Shown: piece by piece, positions 1 to 11,103 of the stretch
Layout of the letters: every line of letters begins with the position of its first letter
How positions within the stretch are numbered: position 1 is the stretch's first letter
Assembly: GCF_029525555.1 (NCBI RefSeq)
Contig: NZ_JAPDHZ010000003.1
Coordinates: forward strand, 992,001 to 1,056,000
Direction: 5' to 3'
Length of the DNA stretch: 64,000 bases
Source: Cohnella ginsengisoli
GTDB taxonomy: Bacteria > Bacillota > Bacilli > Paenibacillales > Paenibacillaceae
The notes under the pieces: model-generated
The model's database searches: none
Seen by the model: the letters and a program-made list of their open reading frames with translations, nothing else
What the model was told of the DNA's origin: nothing
Translations under genes and position numbers: made by a program

Positions 1-1498
1 CAGCTCCCCGTGGGCGCCCTGCAGCGCCGCGAAGCCGTACCAGGTCTGGTCGTGCCAGCGGATCGCGTTGTCCGCCTCGTTGTGCAGCGAGTTCGCCCGC
101 TTGTAGGGATCGAGGCCGTACGCGTAGGCTGCGACCTGGCTCCACTGCGCGGGATCGCCCCGCCCGACTTCGCCGCTCGTCAGCCAGACCGTCGGGTAGG
201 CGCCGTAACGCGCCACCACGTATCGCGCCGCCCGCTTGTAGTCGTTCAGGAAGCTCGAATCGCTCATGTAGCGGGCCCAATCAAGCCCCATCGCCGTCAC
301 CATGCCGGCATCGGACAGATAATTCATCCGCTGATCGACGTTTTGCCAGAAGGCCGGGTTGAGGTCTTTGAACAGTCCCTTGTTGTAGTAGGCGTTGCCG
401 GCCGAATCGTAGGGCCGGAATTCGGCGATCGACGCTTTGCTTCCCCCCCGTCGCGCCGGTGATCGTAATGCGCACGTAGCGGGCGGTCGCCGTCGTCGCA
501 TCCGAGAAAGAAGCGCCGGTCGCGCCCGCGGTCCGATCCACCAGCGTCGTATAAGCGGCATTGTCGGCCGAGCCTTCGATCTTGTACTTCCACGTATCGC
601 TGTTCCCGAACGTCGTATCGACCTTGCTCAGCGTCTTGCTGCTCCCGAGGTCAAGCGCGTACCATTGCGGAAAAGCGTTATTCGCCGCAATCCACTTCGT
701 GCTTGGATTTCCGTCGATCGCGAATCGCCACATTTGCGGGTCGGCGACGCCGCCCTGAATGCTGGATACGTTGCCGCCCTCGAACGTGTACGCAGACGTA
801 TCGATCGAGCTCAAGCCCGTTTGGTTCCACGGATGCCCCCCTTCGTTTTTCGTGCCGGTCGGGCCGTTGTCCCCCCACTCCCCGAGGAACAGCATCGTCT
901 GGAAAACGTTGAAGCCCTGCGAGATCCGCTTGTCCACCGTCTGCTTAAACGCCGAGTTCGGATATGCGACGCTGTTGGAGCTGCTCCAGCTCAGCCGGTC
1001 GGACAGCCCGAACCAATGCGTATCGCCGAGCCAGAAGAACGGCGTGCCGTCCGCGTAGGCCAAGTACCGATTGTTGCCGCTCGGCTTGAGAAAGCCGTGC
1101 TTGTAAATGTCCAGCGTACCCGCGTAGGCCGTGACGGCGATCGTGCCTGTCTGGTTATGCAGGCCGGCGTTCGTCGTATCGGTGCTGGACGTCGCGTACG
1201 TCCACGTGCCCGCGGCGGTCGGCGCGAAGCGGATCTTCCAGCTGCCGCCTCCGTCCCAGAATCCCGGCATCGTCATCGTGACGCCTCCGGGACCGGTGAA
1301 CGTGGCGCTGACGTCGACGTCCAGGTAAGGATTCGCATACGATTTCGTGCTCGTCAGCGGGATCTCTACCACCCGCCACGTCTGCCCGGTATATGCCGCC
1401 GCCTGCGCGACCTGCGAGCCGCCCGTTAATGCCAAGAACAGAAAAGCCAAAGCGAAGGCGCCGAGGAGCATAAAACCGGAAACTTTTTTTACATGCAC
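1..1498 (-). CDS. Secreted apiosidase-like glycoside hydrolase (DUF5060/DUF4038) with nested F5/8C domain; partial, frameshifted
   Basis: The 3' end lies outside the window. I chose GTG 1498, behind an AGGGAAGGGA ribosome site. It opens with a signal peptide (about residues 1-33), then a DUF5060 beta-sandwich (about 38-120) and a DUF4038-type barrel beginning with FFWLGDTHWFGLSDR. A discoidin-like F5/8 type C domain (from about residue 240; motif RYVRITITG) interrupts the barrel, which resumes with FWQNVDQRMNYLSDAGM. The frame breaks in a run of seven C at 443-449 (plus strand): removing one base restores a reading through SKASIAEFRPYD to the window edge. DUF4038 proteins are related to GH140 apiosidases, so a role in plant pectin or other polysaccharide degradation is inferred. 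It is divergent from the YesM/YesN pair that starts at 1691. Confidence 0.8.
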
Positions 1499-1554
1499 GA
1501 TTGATCCCTTCCCTCTCGATAGGTAGTGAGCTACGGAGCTAACTATAATTGAAA

Positions 1555-1568
1555 TGGAATCGCTTCCA
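1555..1568. promoter_or_regulatory. cre-like palindrome upstream of the apiosidase-like gene
   Basis: TGGAATCGCTTCCA is close to a perfect inverted repeat and resembles the CcpA catabolite-response element, with two departures from the Bacillus consensus. It lies about 57 bp upstream of the GTG start at 1498 and between that gene and the divergent sensor kinase. Carbon catabolite control is an inference from position and sequence only. Confidence 0.35.
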
Positions 1569-1690
1569 TAGGAGAAAACAATTAAGAAAAGGTACACTAT
1601 TTTATCGGCTTGCAAGATCTTTTACGAAAGAATACGAGAATCGGCTAAAATAGCGGTAGCCCCCATTCGCTCGAGAACCCGAGGTGGACG

Positions 1691-3544
1691 ATGACCAGCC
1701 AGCCGACTGCGACGCATGCCATGACCCGCTTGTTCAAGCCCTTGAGACAGAACCTCAAGTACAGGCTTTTTCTGATATTCGTGCTCGTCATCTCCGTGCC
1801 CGTCCTGTTCTTCGGTTTTCTCTCTTACAAGATGTCCGCATCGGCCGTACAGCAGGACTTTATCAAGTACAAGTCGACGATCATCGAGCAAATCTCCAAA
1901 AATATCGATGAAAATATAAACAGTCTGAACCGTCAATCGATGGCCGTCTACAACAATCTGGAAGACGTGCTGCCGGTCTTGACGACGCCGTCTACCGAGG
2001 TCGATACCCGCTATCTCGAATCCTACAAACGGATGGATCGTTACTTTCAGAGCGTGCTGCAAAGCAACGACCGGCTGGACGGCATCACGCTGGTCTCCAT
2101 GCGCGGCGAAGTGATCTACCATGCCGACAAACAAAGCGGATCCGCCACGCTCATGACGGTCGAGCAGTCGCCCTGGTTCAAGGAGGCGCTGGACTTGCGA
2201 GGCTTCGCCCTGCTGCGCGAGCCGCACGTGAACGAATTTATCGACGTCCGGGCGAACGACCGGAAGCCGGTCCTCTCCATCGCGCGCGCCGTCATCGATC
2301 TGGGAACGAGCAAGTACGCGCCCAGCGGCGTGCTCTTGGTCGATCAAAACGTGAACGAAATCCAGCGCATTCTCGAAAACACGGCAACCGAACAAGGCGA
2401 GATCTCGATCGTGCTCGGAGAATCGGGCGAGGTGGTCTACGCGAATCGATCGCTGAGCAAGGAAGTCGTCGGGCAAATCAACGAGCTGTCCGGCGGAAAA
2501 ACCGCGAACGCATTCGATTATCGGTTGAACGGCGAACGGATGCTGACGACCTTCTTCGAATCTTCGGCCTACAAGTGGAAGGTCATCTCCCTCATTCCAT
2601 ACACCCAGCTGCAAAAGAAAAGCTTATTTCTGAAGAAAATCAATCTCTCGCTGTTTATCGTCCTGATCGTCCTGGCCTTCGTCATCTCCATCGCATTCTC
2701 GCACTTCATCACCACGCCGCTCAAGAAGCTTATGGTGTCGTTCCGTTCGTTCCAGCGCGGAGACTTCCATACGCGAATCCGGGTCAAAGGGCAAAACGAG
2801 CTGAGCCAGATCGGCAATTCCTTTAACGTCATGGTCGAAAACACCAAAAAGCTGATCGAACAAAAATACGAAATGACGCTGCTGCGCAATCAATCCGAAC
2901 TCAAAGCGCTGCAAAATCAAATCAATCCGCATTTTCTCTATAACACGCTCACTTCGATCAAAACGGTCATCGACCGGAAAGATCACGCGCACGCCTCGAT
3001 CATGGTGCAGCATCTGTCCGACCTGTTCCGGTACAACCTGAGCAAGAGGAGCGCCCTCGTGCCCTTCTCTGAGGAGCTCGAACAGATCCGGAAATACCTG
3101 TCCATTCAAGAATTCCGTTTTCAGGACCGCTTCGAGGTGTTCTACGACATCGACGAGCAGGTCATGTCCTGCCGTATTCTTCGCCTGACGCTGCAGCCGA
3201 TCGTCGAGAACGCGCTGTACCACGGCTTGGAGCCCAAACGGGAAAAAGGCGAGATCCGAATTACGGCCAAAGCCTACGACGATTGCTTCTATATCTATAT
3301 CCATGACACCGGAATGGGGATCGCGCCGGAGCGGATCGAAGAGATCAACGCCGCGCTGGAGGCGGGCGGAGGAACGGAATCGATGGATGACGGCACCGAC
3401 GGAGCGATCGGCATTGCCAACGTCAACGCCCGGATCAAGTATTATTTCGGCGATGCCTTCGGACTTAAGATTACGAGCGCGCCGCTCGCCGGCACGACCG
3501 TCAAAATTACGCTGCCAAACGCGAAAGGAGCCAACGCGTCATGA
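1691..3544 (+). CDS. YesM-type sensor histidine kinase
   Basis: This is a 617-residue membrane kinase. A first transmembrane segment lies at about residues 25-46, followed by a large extracytoplasmic sensor region (Cache-like, about 50-310), a second membrane segment (about 315-338), a HAMP linker, and the His_kinase domain with INPHFLYNTL, the phosphorylated His being near residue 413. The ATP-binding module has the N-box LTLQPIVENALYHG and the G-box DTGMGIAP. ATG 1691 follows GAGGTGG. Its stop overlaps the start of the next gene by ATGA, so the two are translationally coupled. Kinases of this class usually sense extracellular sugars and pair with AraC-type regulators; the neighbouring hydrolase is a plausible target. 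Confidence 0.92.
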   Translation: MTSQPTATHAMTRLFKPLRQNLKYRLFLIFVLVISVPVLFFGFLSYKMSASAVQQDFIKYKSTIIEQISKNIDENINSLNRQSMAVYNNLEDVLPVLTTPSTEVDTRYLESYKRMDRYFQSVLQSNDRLDGITLVSMRGEVIYHADKQSGSATLMTVEQSPWFKEALDLRGFALLREPHVNEFIDVRANDRKPVLSIARAVIDLGTSKYAPSGVLLVDQNVNEIQRILENTATEQGEISIVLGESGEVVYANRSLSKEVVGQINELSGGKTANAFDYRLNGERMLTTFFESSAYKWKVISLIPYTQLQKKSLFLKKINLSLFIVLIVLAFVISIAFSHFITTPLKKLMVSFRSFQRGDFHTRIRVKGQNELSQIGNSFNVMVENTKKLIEQKYEMTLLRNQSELKALQNQINPHFLYNTLTSIKTVIDRKDHAHASIMVQHLSDLFRYNLSKRSALVPFSEELEQIRKYLSIQEFRFQDRFEVFYDIDEQVMSCRILRLTLQPIVENALYHGLEPKREKGEIRITAKAYDDCFYIYIHDTGMGIAPERIEEINAALEAGGGTESMDDGTDGAIGIANVNARIKYYFGDAFGLKITSAPLAGTTVKITLPNAKGANAS

Positions 3545-5145
3545 AAATACTCGTCGTCGACGATGAAACCTTGATCCGCGAATCGATCGTGACCTTGCTG
3601 TCCGCGATCGGCCGGTTCGACGTGGAGGAGGCGCGGGACGGGATCGAGGCGTTCGAGACGATCGGCAGGGAGAGGCCCGATATCGTCATCGCGGATATCC
3701 GCATGCCGGGCATGGACGGACACGCGCTGCTTGCCAAGGTGAAGGAAATGAAGTGGGACGCGCTCTTCATTTTCGTCAGCGGGTACGACGTCTTCGAATA
3801 TGCCCGGCAAGCGGTCCGTCTGGGCGCGTTCGGCTACCTGCTCAAGCCGATCAAAGACCAGGAGCTGAAGGAAGCGCTGGCGCAAGCGATGGAGCAGCGC
3901 GCCTATGGCCGTCAAGAGCGGCAGCGCTTGTCACGCATGGAATCCGCCATGAACCAGGGCATTCATTTTATGCGCAAGCATTTCCTGTTGGAGCTCGCGA
4001 GAGGCAGCGTCCTGTCGGACCGGTACATCCAGGATAAGTTCGGCGAGTTGAACATTCATTTGCCCGCGTCCGCGTTTACCGTGCTCTATCTGAGCATCGA
4101 CGACTACAAATCGCGGGTATCCGAGCTCGGCTCCAAGGAAAAAGAAACGCTGAAGTTCTCGCTCGAAAATATTGCCCTGGAAATCTTGACGGATCGGGGC
4201 GTGATCGCCTATTCCTTCGAGCTCGAGGACGGGCTGGGCATCCTGACCAATTATGCGCCGGACCATCCTGCGGCAGACCCGGATCGGTTCTACGAGCTAT
4301 GCGCGGAGATCAACCGGTGCATCTCTCGCTTCACGAAGATCACCGCCACGATCGGAATCGGCGCCGAAGTCGACCATTGGCGGAAAATTCGGCCTTCCTT
4401 CGAATCTGCCGAGCAGGCCGTCATGCAGCGGATGGTGCAGGGGATGAATCGCGTGATCCGGCGGCAGGAGGCGGCTTCGGAGGCGCAGGGGTTCAACGCC
4501 ATCAGCCTGAAAAAAGAGCAGGCCCTGATCCGCATCTTCGAACAGGGCGACGAGACGGCCGCCCTGCAATTCATCGAGGAACTGTTCGCCCCGTTCAGAG
4601 CGGCGGGCGTCATCGACGTCAACCGGCTGATGAAGCTGCACTTTCAGCTCATTATGCTCCAGTTCAAAATATTGCGCCATCTGGGCTTCGACCCGGAAGG
4701 GACGCTGGGCGACGAGTTCGCGCTGTACAGTCAGGTCAACGCGTGCCCAGACATTGATGCCGTCGTCCAGTGGTTCGCTTCGAAGACGGGCGTTTGCTTC
4801 GAGCTCGTTCGCGCCAAGCAGGACAAGGGCCATTCGCACCTGATCGACAAAGCGAAGGCGTACATCCATCAGAACTTCAGCAAAGAAATCACGCTCGAGA
4901 GCCTGGCGGACCACGTCCATCTGAGCCCGCCCTACTTAAGCAAGCTGTTCAAGGAAGAAGCGGGCGAGAATTTCTCGGCTTACCTGTTGAACTACCGGAT
5001 GGGCGTGGCCTGCGAGCTGCTGCGGGAAGGCGTTCATAAAGCGCATCAGGTCGCCGAGATGGTCGGTTTTCAGAACGAGAAGTACTTCTTCAAAGTGTTC
5101 AAGCGGGAGATCGGGCTGACGCCGAGCGAGTACAGAAATTTGTGA
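3541..5145 (+). CDS. YesN-type response regulator, AraC family
   Basis: This protein of 534 residues has an N-terminal receiver domain (about 1-118) with the acidic pair VVDDE, phospho-acceptor D52 in IADIRMPG and the conserved Lys in LLKPIK. A long middle region follows, then an AraC/HTH_18 DNA-binding domain in the last 100 residues (ITLESLADHVHLSPPYLSKL and VAEMVGFQNEKYFFKVFKR). It overlaps the kinase stop by ATGA. It most likely activates glycan-use genes nearby, either the divergent hydrolase or the xylan block downstream; the target is inferred. Confidence 0.92.
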   Translation: MKILVVDDETLIRESIVTLLSAIGRFDVEEARDGIEAFETIGRERPDIVIADIRMPGMDGHALLAKVKEMKWDALFIFVSGYDVFEYARQAVRLGAFGYLLKPIKDQELKEALAQAMEQRAYGRQERQRLSRMESAMNQGIHFMRKHFLLELARGSVLSDRYIQDKFGELNIHLPASAFTVLYLSIDDYKSRVSELGSKEKETLKFSLENIALEILTDRGVIAYSFELEDGLGILTNYAPDHPAADPDRFYELCAEINRCISRFTKITATIGIGAEVDHWRKIRPSFESAEQAVMQRMVQGMNRVIRRQEAASEAQGFNAISLKKEQALIRIFEQGDETAALQFIEELFAPFRAAGVIDVNRLMKLHFQLIMLQFKILRHLGFDPEGTLGDEFALYSQVNACPDIDAVVQWFASKTGVCFELVRAKQDKGHSHLIDKAKAYIHQNFSKEITLESLADHVHLSPPYLSKLFKEEAGENFSAYLLNYRMGVACELLREGVHKAHQVAEMVGFQNEKYFFKVFKREIGLTPSEYRNL

Positions 5146-5152
5146 ATGAAAA

Positions 5153-5181
5153 GACGCCGGGAGCCTGTCGCTCCCGACGTC
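5153..5181 (+). terminator. Hairpin after the YesM/YesN pair
   Basis: A 12-bp stem with one mismatch (GACGCCGGGAGC pairing with GCTCCCGACGTC) and a 5-nt loop starts 7 bp after the regulator stop. There is no clear T-run, so it may serve both converging genes or be only a weak terminator. Confidence 0.6.
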
Positions 5182-5223
5182 TGTATGAGATATGCAGCGA
5201 GAACTTCTGGTATGCGCGGGCGT

Positions 5224-5967
5224 TTAGAGGACGCGGCGAGCGGTCACGTAGTGCGTCGACCAAAAGCCGGAAGTGACCGAGCTGATCTGGAGACCGTCGA
5301 CGGAAGGCGTATCGTGGATGACCTGTCCGCCTCCCATGTAAATGCCGACGTGGTTGATGACGCCATTGTTGCTGCCGATCGTATCGAAGAATACGAGATC
5401 GCCCTTCGCCAGATTGCCCTTGCTCACGTAGGAGCCGGCGGTCTTCTGGGACTTCGTGCCCCACTTCAGGCTTACGCCGACCTTGGCGAAGACGAACTGG
5501 GTGAATGCCGAGCAGTCGAATATGAGCTTGGACGGGTTACGGGTACCGTAGTCGTAGCTGACGCGGCCCATATAGCTCTGGGCGATCGAGACGACCTGGT
5601 CGGCCTTCGCGCCGCCGCCGGAGGAAGGCGCCGCGCCGCCGCTCCCGCCCGCGGCGTAATTGGTATATTCGCTGCTGGACGAGATATAACCCGAATTGCC
5701 CTTCTGGTCGAACACATGCAGCCAGTAAGCGTTCGCCTGGCCGACGACGTGAACCGACTCGTCCGCGCCGATCATCCGGATGACGCCCGAGCTTGCCGAA
5801 GCGCTGACGCGCAGATTCACCCCATGCTTGATTTTCGTATCGTAGTAAGAAGCTGCGGCCGCCTTCGGGGCGGATACGACTTGTCCGGCCGTAGCGACGC
5901 CCAGGCCGATTGCGGCGCATAAGCCGACAGACAGAATTCGGCGCAAAACAGGCTTGGTTTTAAACAT
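5224..5967 (-). CDS. Secreted NlpC/P60 cell-wall peptidase with SH3b domain
   Basis: The 247-residue precursor begins at ATG 5967, behind GGGAGGT, with a signal peptide ending near AKAAAAS (residue 40). A bacterial SH3 domain (about 41-105; VNLRVSASASSGVI, GYISSSSEY) is joined by a Gly/Ser/Ala linker to an NlpC/P60 catalytic domain (about 122-247). The papain-like triad is visible as C152 in FDCSAF, H206 in INHVGIYMG and H218 in VIHD. Such enzymes cut D-Glu-to-diamino-acid bonds in peptidoglycan stem peptides. It converges with the YesM/YesN pair and stands alone. Confidence 0.93.
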   Translation of the reverse strand: MFKTKPVLRRILSVGLCAAIGLGVATAGQVVSAPKAAAASYYDTKIKHGVNLRVSASASSGVIRMIGADESVHVVGQANAYWLHVFDQKGNSGYISSSSEYTNYAAGGSGGAAPSSGGGAKADQVVSIAQSYMGRVSYDYGTRNPSKLIFDCSAFTQFVFAKVGVSLKWGTKSQKTAGSYVSKGNLAKGDLVFFDTIGSNNGVINHVGIYMGGGQVIHDTPSVDGLQISSVTSGFWSTHYVTARRVL

Positions 5968-6176
5968 GTGAGTACCTCCCAGATGTATGTATGCGTGCCT
6001 CGAACCCACAATATCATATTTGAAACACGCCAAATTTTCCCATGAAGAGAAATAAACGGCGTCGAATCAAAGCATTTCGTTATTTATTAGAATATGTTGA
6101 TAATTTTCTCATCGAGCCGCATGCAAATTCCATGCGCGGGAAACTCGCATTGCATTGCAGCTTCTACTCGCTAATA

Positions 6177-6469
6177 GTCTCACATAGGAACAAACCCGCG
6201 ATTCGCCGCAGCTTTCCCGCGCAAGTAGTCTCAGATAGAAACAAACCTGTCACTTGCCGCAGCCTCCAAGCGCGGGAAGTCTCACATAGAAACAAACCCG
6301 CGATTCGCCGCAGCTTCCAAGCGCGGATAGTCTCAGATAGGAACAAACCTATTACTCGCCGCAGCCTCCAAGCGCGGATCGTCTCAGATAGGAACAAACC
6401 CGCGATTCGCCGCAGCTTACCCGCGCAGAGAGTCTCCGATAGAAACAAATCTGCCACTTGCGCATACGC
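6177..6469 (-). repeat. 51-bp tandem repeat array 1, directly after the alpha-glucuronidase stop
   Basis: Units start with GTCTC at 6177, 6228, 6279, 6330, 6381 and 6432, an exact 51-bp period; the last unit is diverged. Units 1, 3 and 5 share CCCGCGATTCGCCGCAGCTT while units 2 and 4, and loosely 6, carry another version, giving a 102-bp higher-order period. Because 51 is 17 codons, open frames run through it on both strands; the minus frame spells a repeat around GLFLSETIRAW. I see no start signal for such a protein and treat it as non-coding. Read on the minus strand, it begins within 10 bp of the stop at 6470. The rest of the gap (5968-6176) holds only the upstream region of the NlpC gene. 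Confidence 0.9.
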
Positions 6470-8785
<2,316 letters not shown>

Positions 8786-8808
8786 TCATGCGCCCCTTCC
8801 GTGCAAAT

Positions 8809-8836
8809 AAAAAAGAGTCTCCTGCAACAGAGACTC
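8809..8836 (-). terminator. Rho-independent terminator after the GH8 gene
   Basis: On the minus strand, GAGTCTCTG pairs with GAGACTC across a short loop and is followed by six T. It lies between the GH8 stop (8880) and the alpha-glucuronidase start (8785), so part of the transcription should end before aguA. Confidence 0.85.
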
Positions 8837-8879
8837 CTGTTCTAACCGCTAACTTCATGCACCCTGCCGACCGCCGCGC

Positions 8880-10070
8880 CTAGGCCGCAGGCATCCAGAT
8901 CCGGTACCGCCCGCTCAGCGCCAGCAGCGCGAACATGTACAAGCAATTGTCGTAATAGCGCCGCTCGCCCTCGCGCACCGGCGTGCGCCAGAACAGCGCG
9001 ACGGCCTCGCGCGCATGCGGGCTGTCCGGCGCGGCGAGCGCCGCGCACGCGTTGGACGCGACAAGGCCGACCGGGTGCAGCGCCGGTTCCTCGAACGGCG
9101 TGCCGTCGATCCGGTAGCGCCGGTAGTCGGCCGGGTCCTTGTCCGCGAAGAAGCGCAGGATCGCCTCCGCCTCCCGCGCCATCCACGGCGTCGCGCCGAA
9201 CCAGGCCGCTTCGAGGCCCACATTGGCGGCGACCCGGTAGGCGTCGCTGTAAAAATGACCGTAACCGCGCTCGTCGTTCGGCGTGCCGTCGTAATAGGCG
9301 TACTCCGGCGCCAGCCCTGTCTCCGGATGGCAGGCGAGCGGCAGATAAGCCCGGCTCGCTGCGGCAGCCTCGCGCCAGAAAGGCCGGTCCGCTTCATCCG
9401 CCCACAGCGCGAACAGCTCGTAAAAATGCGGCAAATGGTACGACGGATCGCTGTACGCGCACTCCGGGACGAACTTGATGAGCCGGTTGTCCCGGTTCCA
9501 CATCGGGTAGCCCGGCCCCTGCTCGCCATTGTGCAGGCAGGCCCGCAAAATATCCCTCGCCTTCGCCGCATAGTCCAGCGGCGGATCGCCCTCGCCCCAG
9601 CGGTGCGCGGCGAAGAACAGCGCCAGCGCGAAGTACTCCTCGCCGTCCGGCGCAGGCCCCGACGAATTCCGCGTCCCGTCAGGCGCGCAGGACCAGGCGA
9701 AGTACCCGGCATGCACGCCTTCATTCATATGCATGTACGTCCACGTCCAGCGCCACAGCCGGTCGAACAGCGCCTTGTCGTCCATCTGAACGGCCATCAT
9801 CATGCCGTAGGACATGCCTTCCGTCCGCACGTCGAGATTGCCGGTGTCCAGCATATAACCCATATCGTCACCGGACGGATAATAGATCCGGGTACGCTCG
9901 TCGTCGCCGAACAGCCGCCGCCACGCATCCGCCAGTCTGGCCTCGATCTCCTCCTGCGCATGGCCGTACCGTTCGAGCAGGTTCGGATACTGCCCGGTGA
10001 CGAATGCTCCCTTGCCGTTATCCATCTCTTCGTCGCTTTTCGCGTCCGCCGGCCCTTTTTTCGAATTCAT
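8880..10070 (-). CDS. GH8 reducing-end xylose-releasing exo-oligoxylanase (Rex)
   Basis: This 396-residue protein has no signal peptide, so it acts in the cytoplasm. GH8 features are the SGDDMGYMLDTGNLDVRTEG segment, where the Glu of RTEGMSYGMMM (about residue 84) corresponds to the family's catalytic acid, the (alpha/alpha)6-barrel repeats, and YYDGTPNDERGYGHFYSDAY. Length and motifs fit Rex enzymes (EC 3.2.1.156), which release xylose from the reducing end of xylo-oligosaccharides. It follows the transporter genes at an 83-bp distance, a context that supports a role in processing imported xylo-oligosaccharides. A GH8 endo-enzyme is less likely because there is no secretion signal. Confidence 0.88.
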   Translation of the reverse strand: MNSKKGPADAKSDEEMDNGKGAFVTGQYPNLLERYGHAQEEIEARLADAWRRLFGDDERTRIYYPSGDDMGYMLDTGNLDVRTEGMSYGMMMAVQMDDKALFDRLWRWTWTYMHMNEGVHAGYFAWSCAPDGTRNSSGPAPDGEEYFALALFFAAHRWGEGDPPLDYAAKARDILRACLHNGEQGPGYPMWNRDNRLIKFVPECAYSDPSYHLPHFYELFALWADEADRPFWREAAAASRAYLPLACHPETGLAPEYAYYDGTPNDERGYGHFYSDAYRVAANVGLEAAWFGATPWMAREAEAILRFFADKDPADYRRYRIDGTPFEEPALHPVGLVASNACAALAAPDSPHAREAVALFWRTPVREGERRYYDNCLYMFALLALSGRYRIWMPAA

Positions 10071-10153
10071 CGCGCTTGTCTCTCCCTCCCGATACCGCAG
10101 GCGCTTGCGCCTTTCCTCTCCTGGCTTTTTCCCTTCCTATTCCTTCACCAATC

Positions 10154-11089
10154 TCATCCCTTCACGCCGCCGACCGTCATGCCCTTCACGAAGTACTTCT
10201 GCAGGAACGGATACACGACGATCATCGGGACCGCCGCCACGATCGTCATCGTCGCCCGGATCGAGAGCGGGGACACCTTGATCGAAGCGCCCGAAGACGA
10301 GTTCGCGAACGCCGTCTCGGCGCTGGAGGTCGTGTTCGAGTTTTGCAATATTTTTTGCAGCTCGTACTGCAGCGTGCTCAGCTTGACGTTGGACGAGTTG
10401 TACAGGAACACGTCGAACCACGAATTCCACTGGTACACCGCCGTGAAGAGCGCCACCGTCGCCAGCACGGGCAGGCACAGCGGGAACACGATGTTAATGA
10501 ACGTCCGGAAATCCCCCGCGCCGTCGATGCGCGCCGACTCGATCACGCTCTCCGGCAGCTGCTCGATGAAGGAGCGGATAATGATCAGATTGAACACGCC
10601 GATGATGCCCGGCAGAATGTATACCCAGAAGCTGTTGATCAGGCCCAGATCGCGGATGAGCAAATAGTTCGGAATAAGGCCGCCGTTGATGTACATCGTG
10701 ACGATAAAGGCGATCGTGACGACCTTCCTCAGCACGTACTCCTGCCGGCTGATCGTATAGGCGACCATCGCGGACGCGAACACCGTGACGATCGTGCCGA
10801 TGACGGTGCGCAGCACCGAGATGAGCGTCGCGTTGTAGATCGTCGCCTCGTTGAACACGAACTTGTAGTTCTCGCCTGAAAACTGCCGGGGCCACAAATG
10901 AATGCCGCCCTTGATCGAATCGCTCGCGGCGTTGAGCGACACGGCGAGCGTATTCAAAAACGGATACAGCGTCACGACCATGAGCAGGGTGAGGAAGACG
11001 TAATTCAACGTATCGAATACCCGGTCGCCGACCGAAGCATGCCTGCGCGAGCTGCGGGCCTGCCGCGACGCGCCTGACGCGTTCGCCAT
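10154..11089 (-). CDS. Sugar ABC transporter permease, LplC/YtcP type
   Basis: A 311-residue inner-membrane permease with six predicted helices, the first at VFLTLLMVVTLYPFLNTLAV. The cytoplasmic EAA loop that docks the ATPase reads ESARIDGAGDFRTFINIVFP. The C-terminus (YPFLQKYFVKGMTVGGVKG) is typical of the LplC/YtcP branch of carbohydrate permeases. It follows the partner permease by 14 bp. No ATPase gene is present here; family members use a shared MsmX-type ATPase encoded elsewhere. Confidence 0.93.
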   Translation of the reverse strand: MANASGASRQARSSRRHASVGDRVFDTLNYVFLTLLMVVTLYPFLNTLAVSLNAASDSIKGGIHLWPRQFSGENYKFVFNEATIYNATLISVLRTVIGTIVTVFASAMVAYTISRQEYVLRKVVTIAFIVTMYINGGLIPNYLLIRDLGLINSFWVYILPGIIGVFNLIIIRSFIEQLPESVIESARIDGAGDFRTFINIVFPLCLPVLATVALFTAVYQWNSWFDVFLYNSSNVKLSTLQYELQKILQNSNTTSSAETAFANSSSGASIKVSPLSIRATMTIVAAVPMIVVYPFLQKYFVKGMTVGGVKG

Positions 11090-11103
11090 AGGGACCCCTC
11101 CTT

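Noticed and set aside
437-1429. Long open frames on the strand opposite the apiosidase-like gene, and similar ones opposite most genes
   Set aside because: They are Arg-rich shadows of the high-GC codon pattern without ribosome sites or family motifs.
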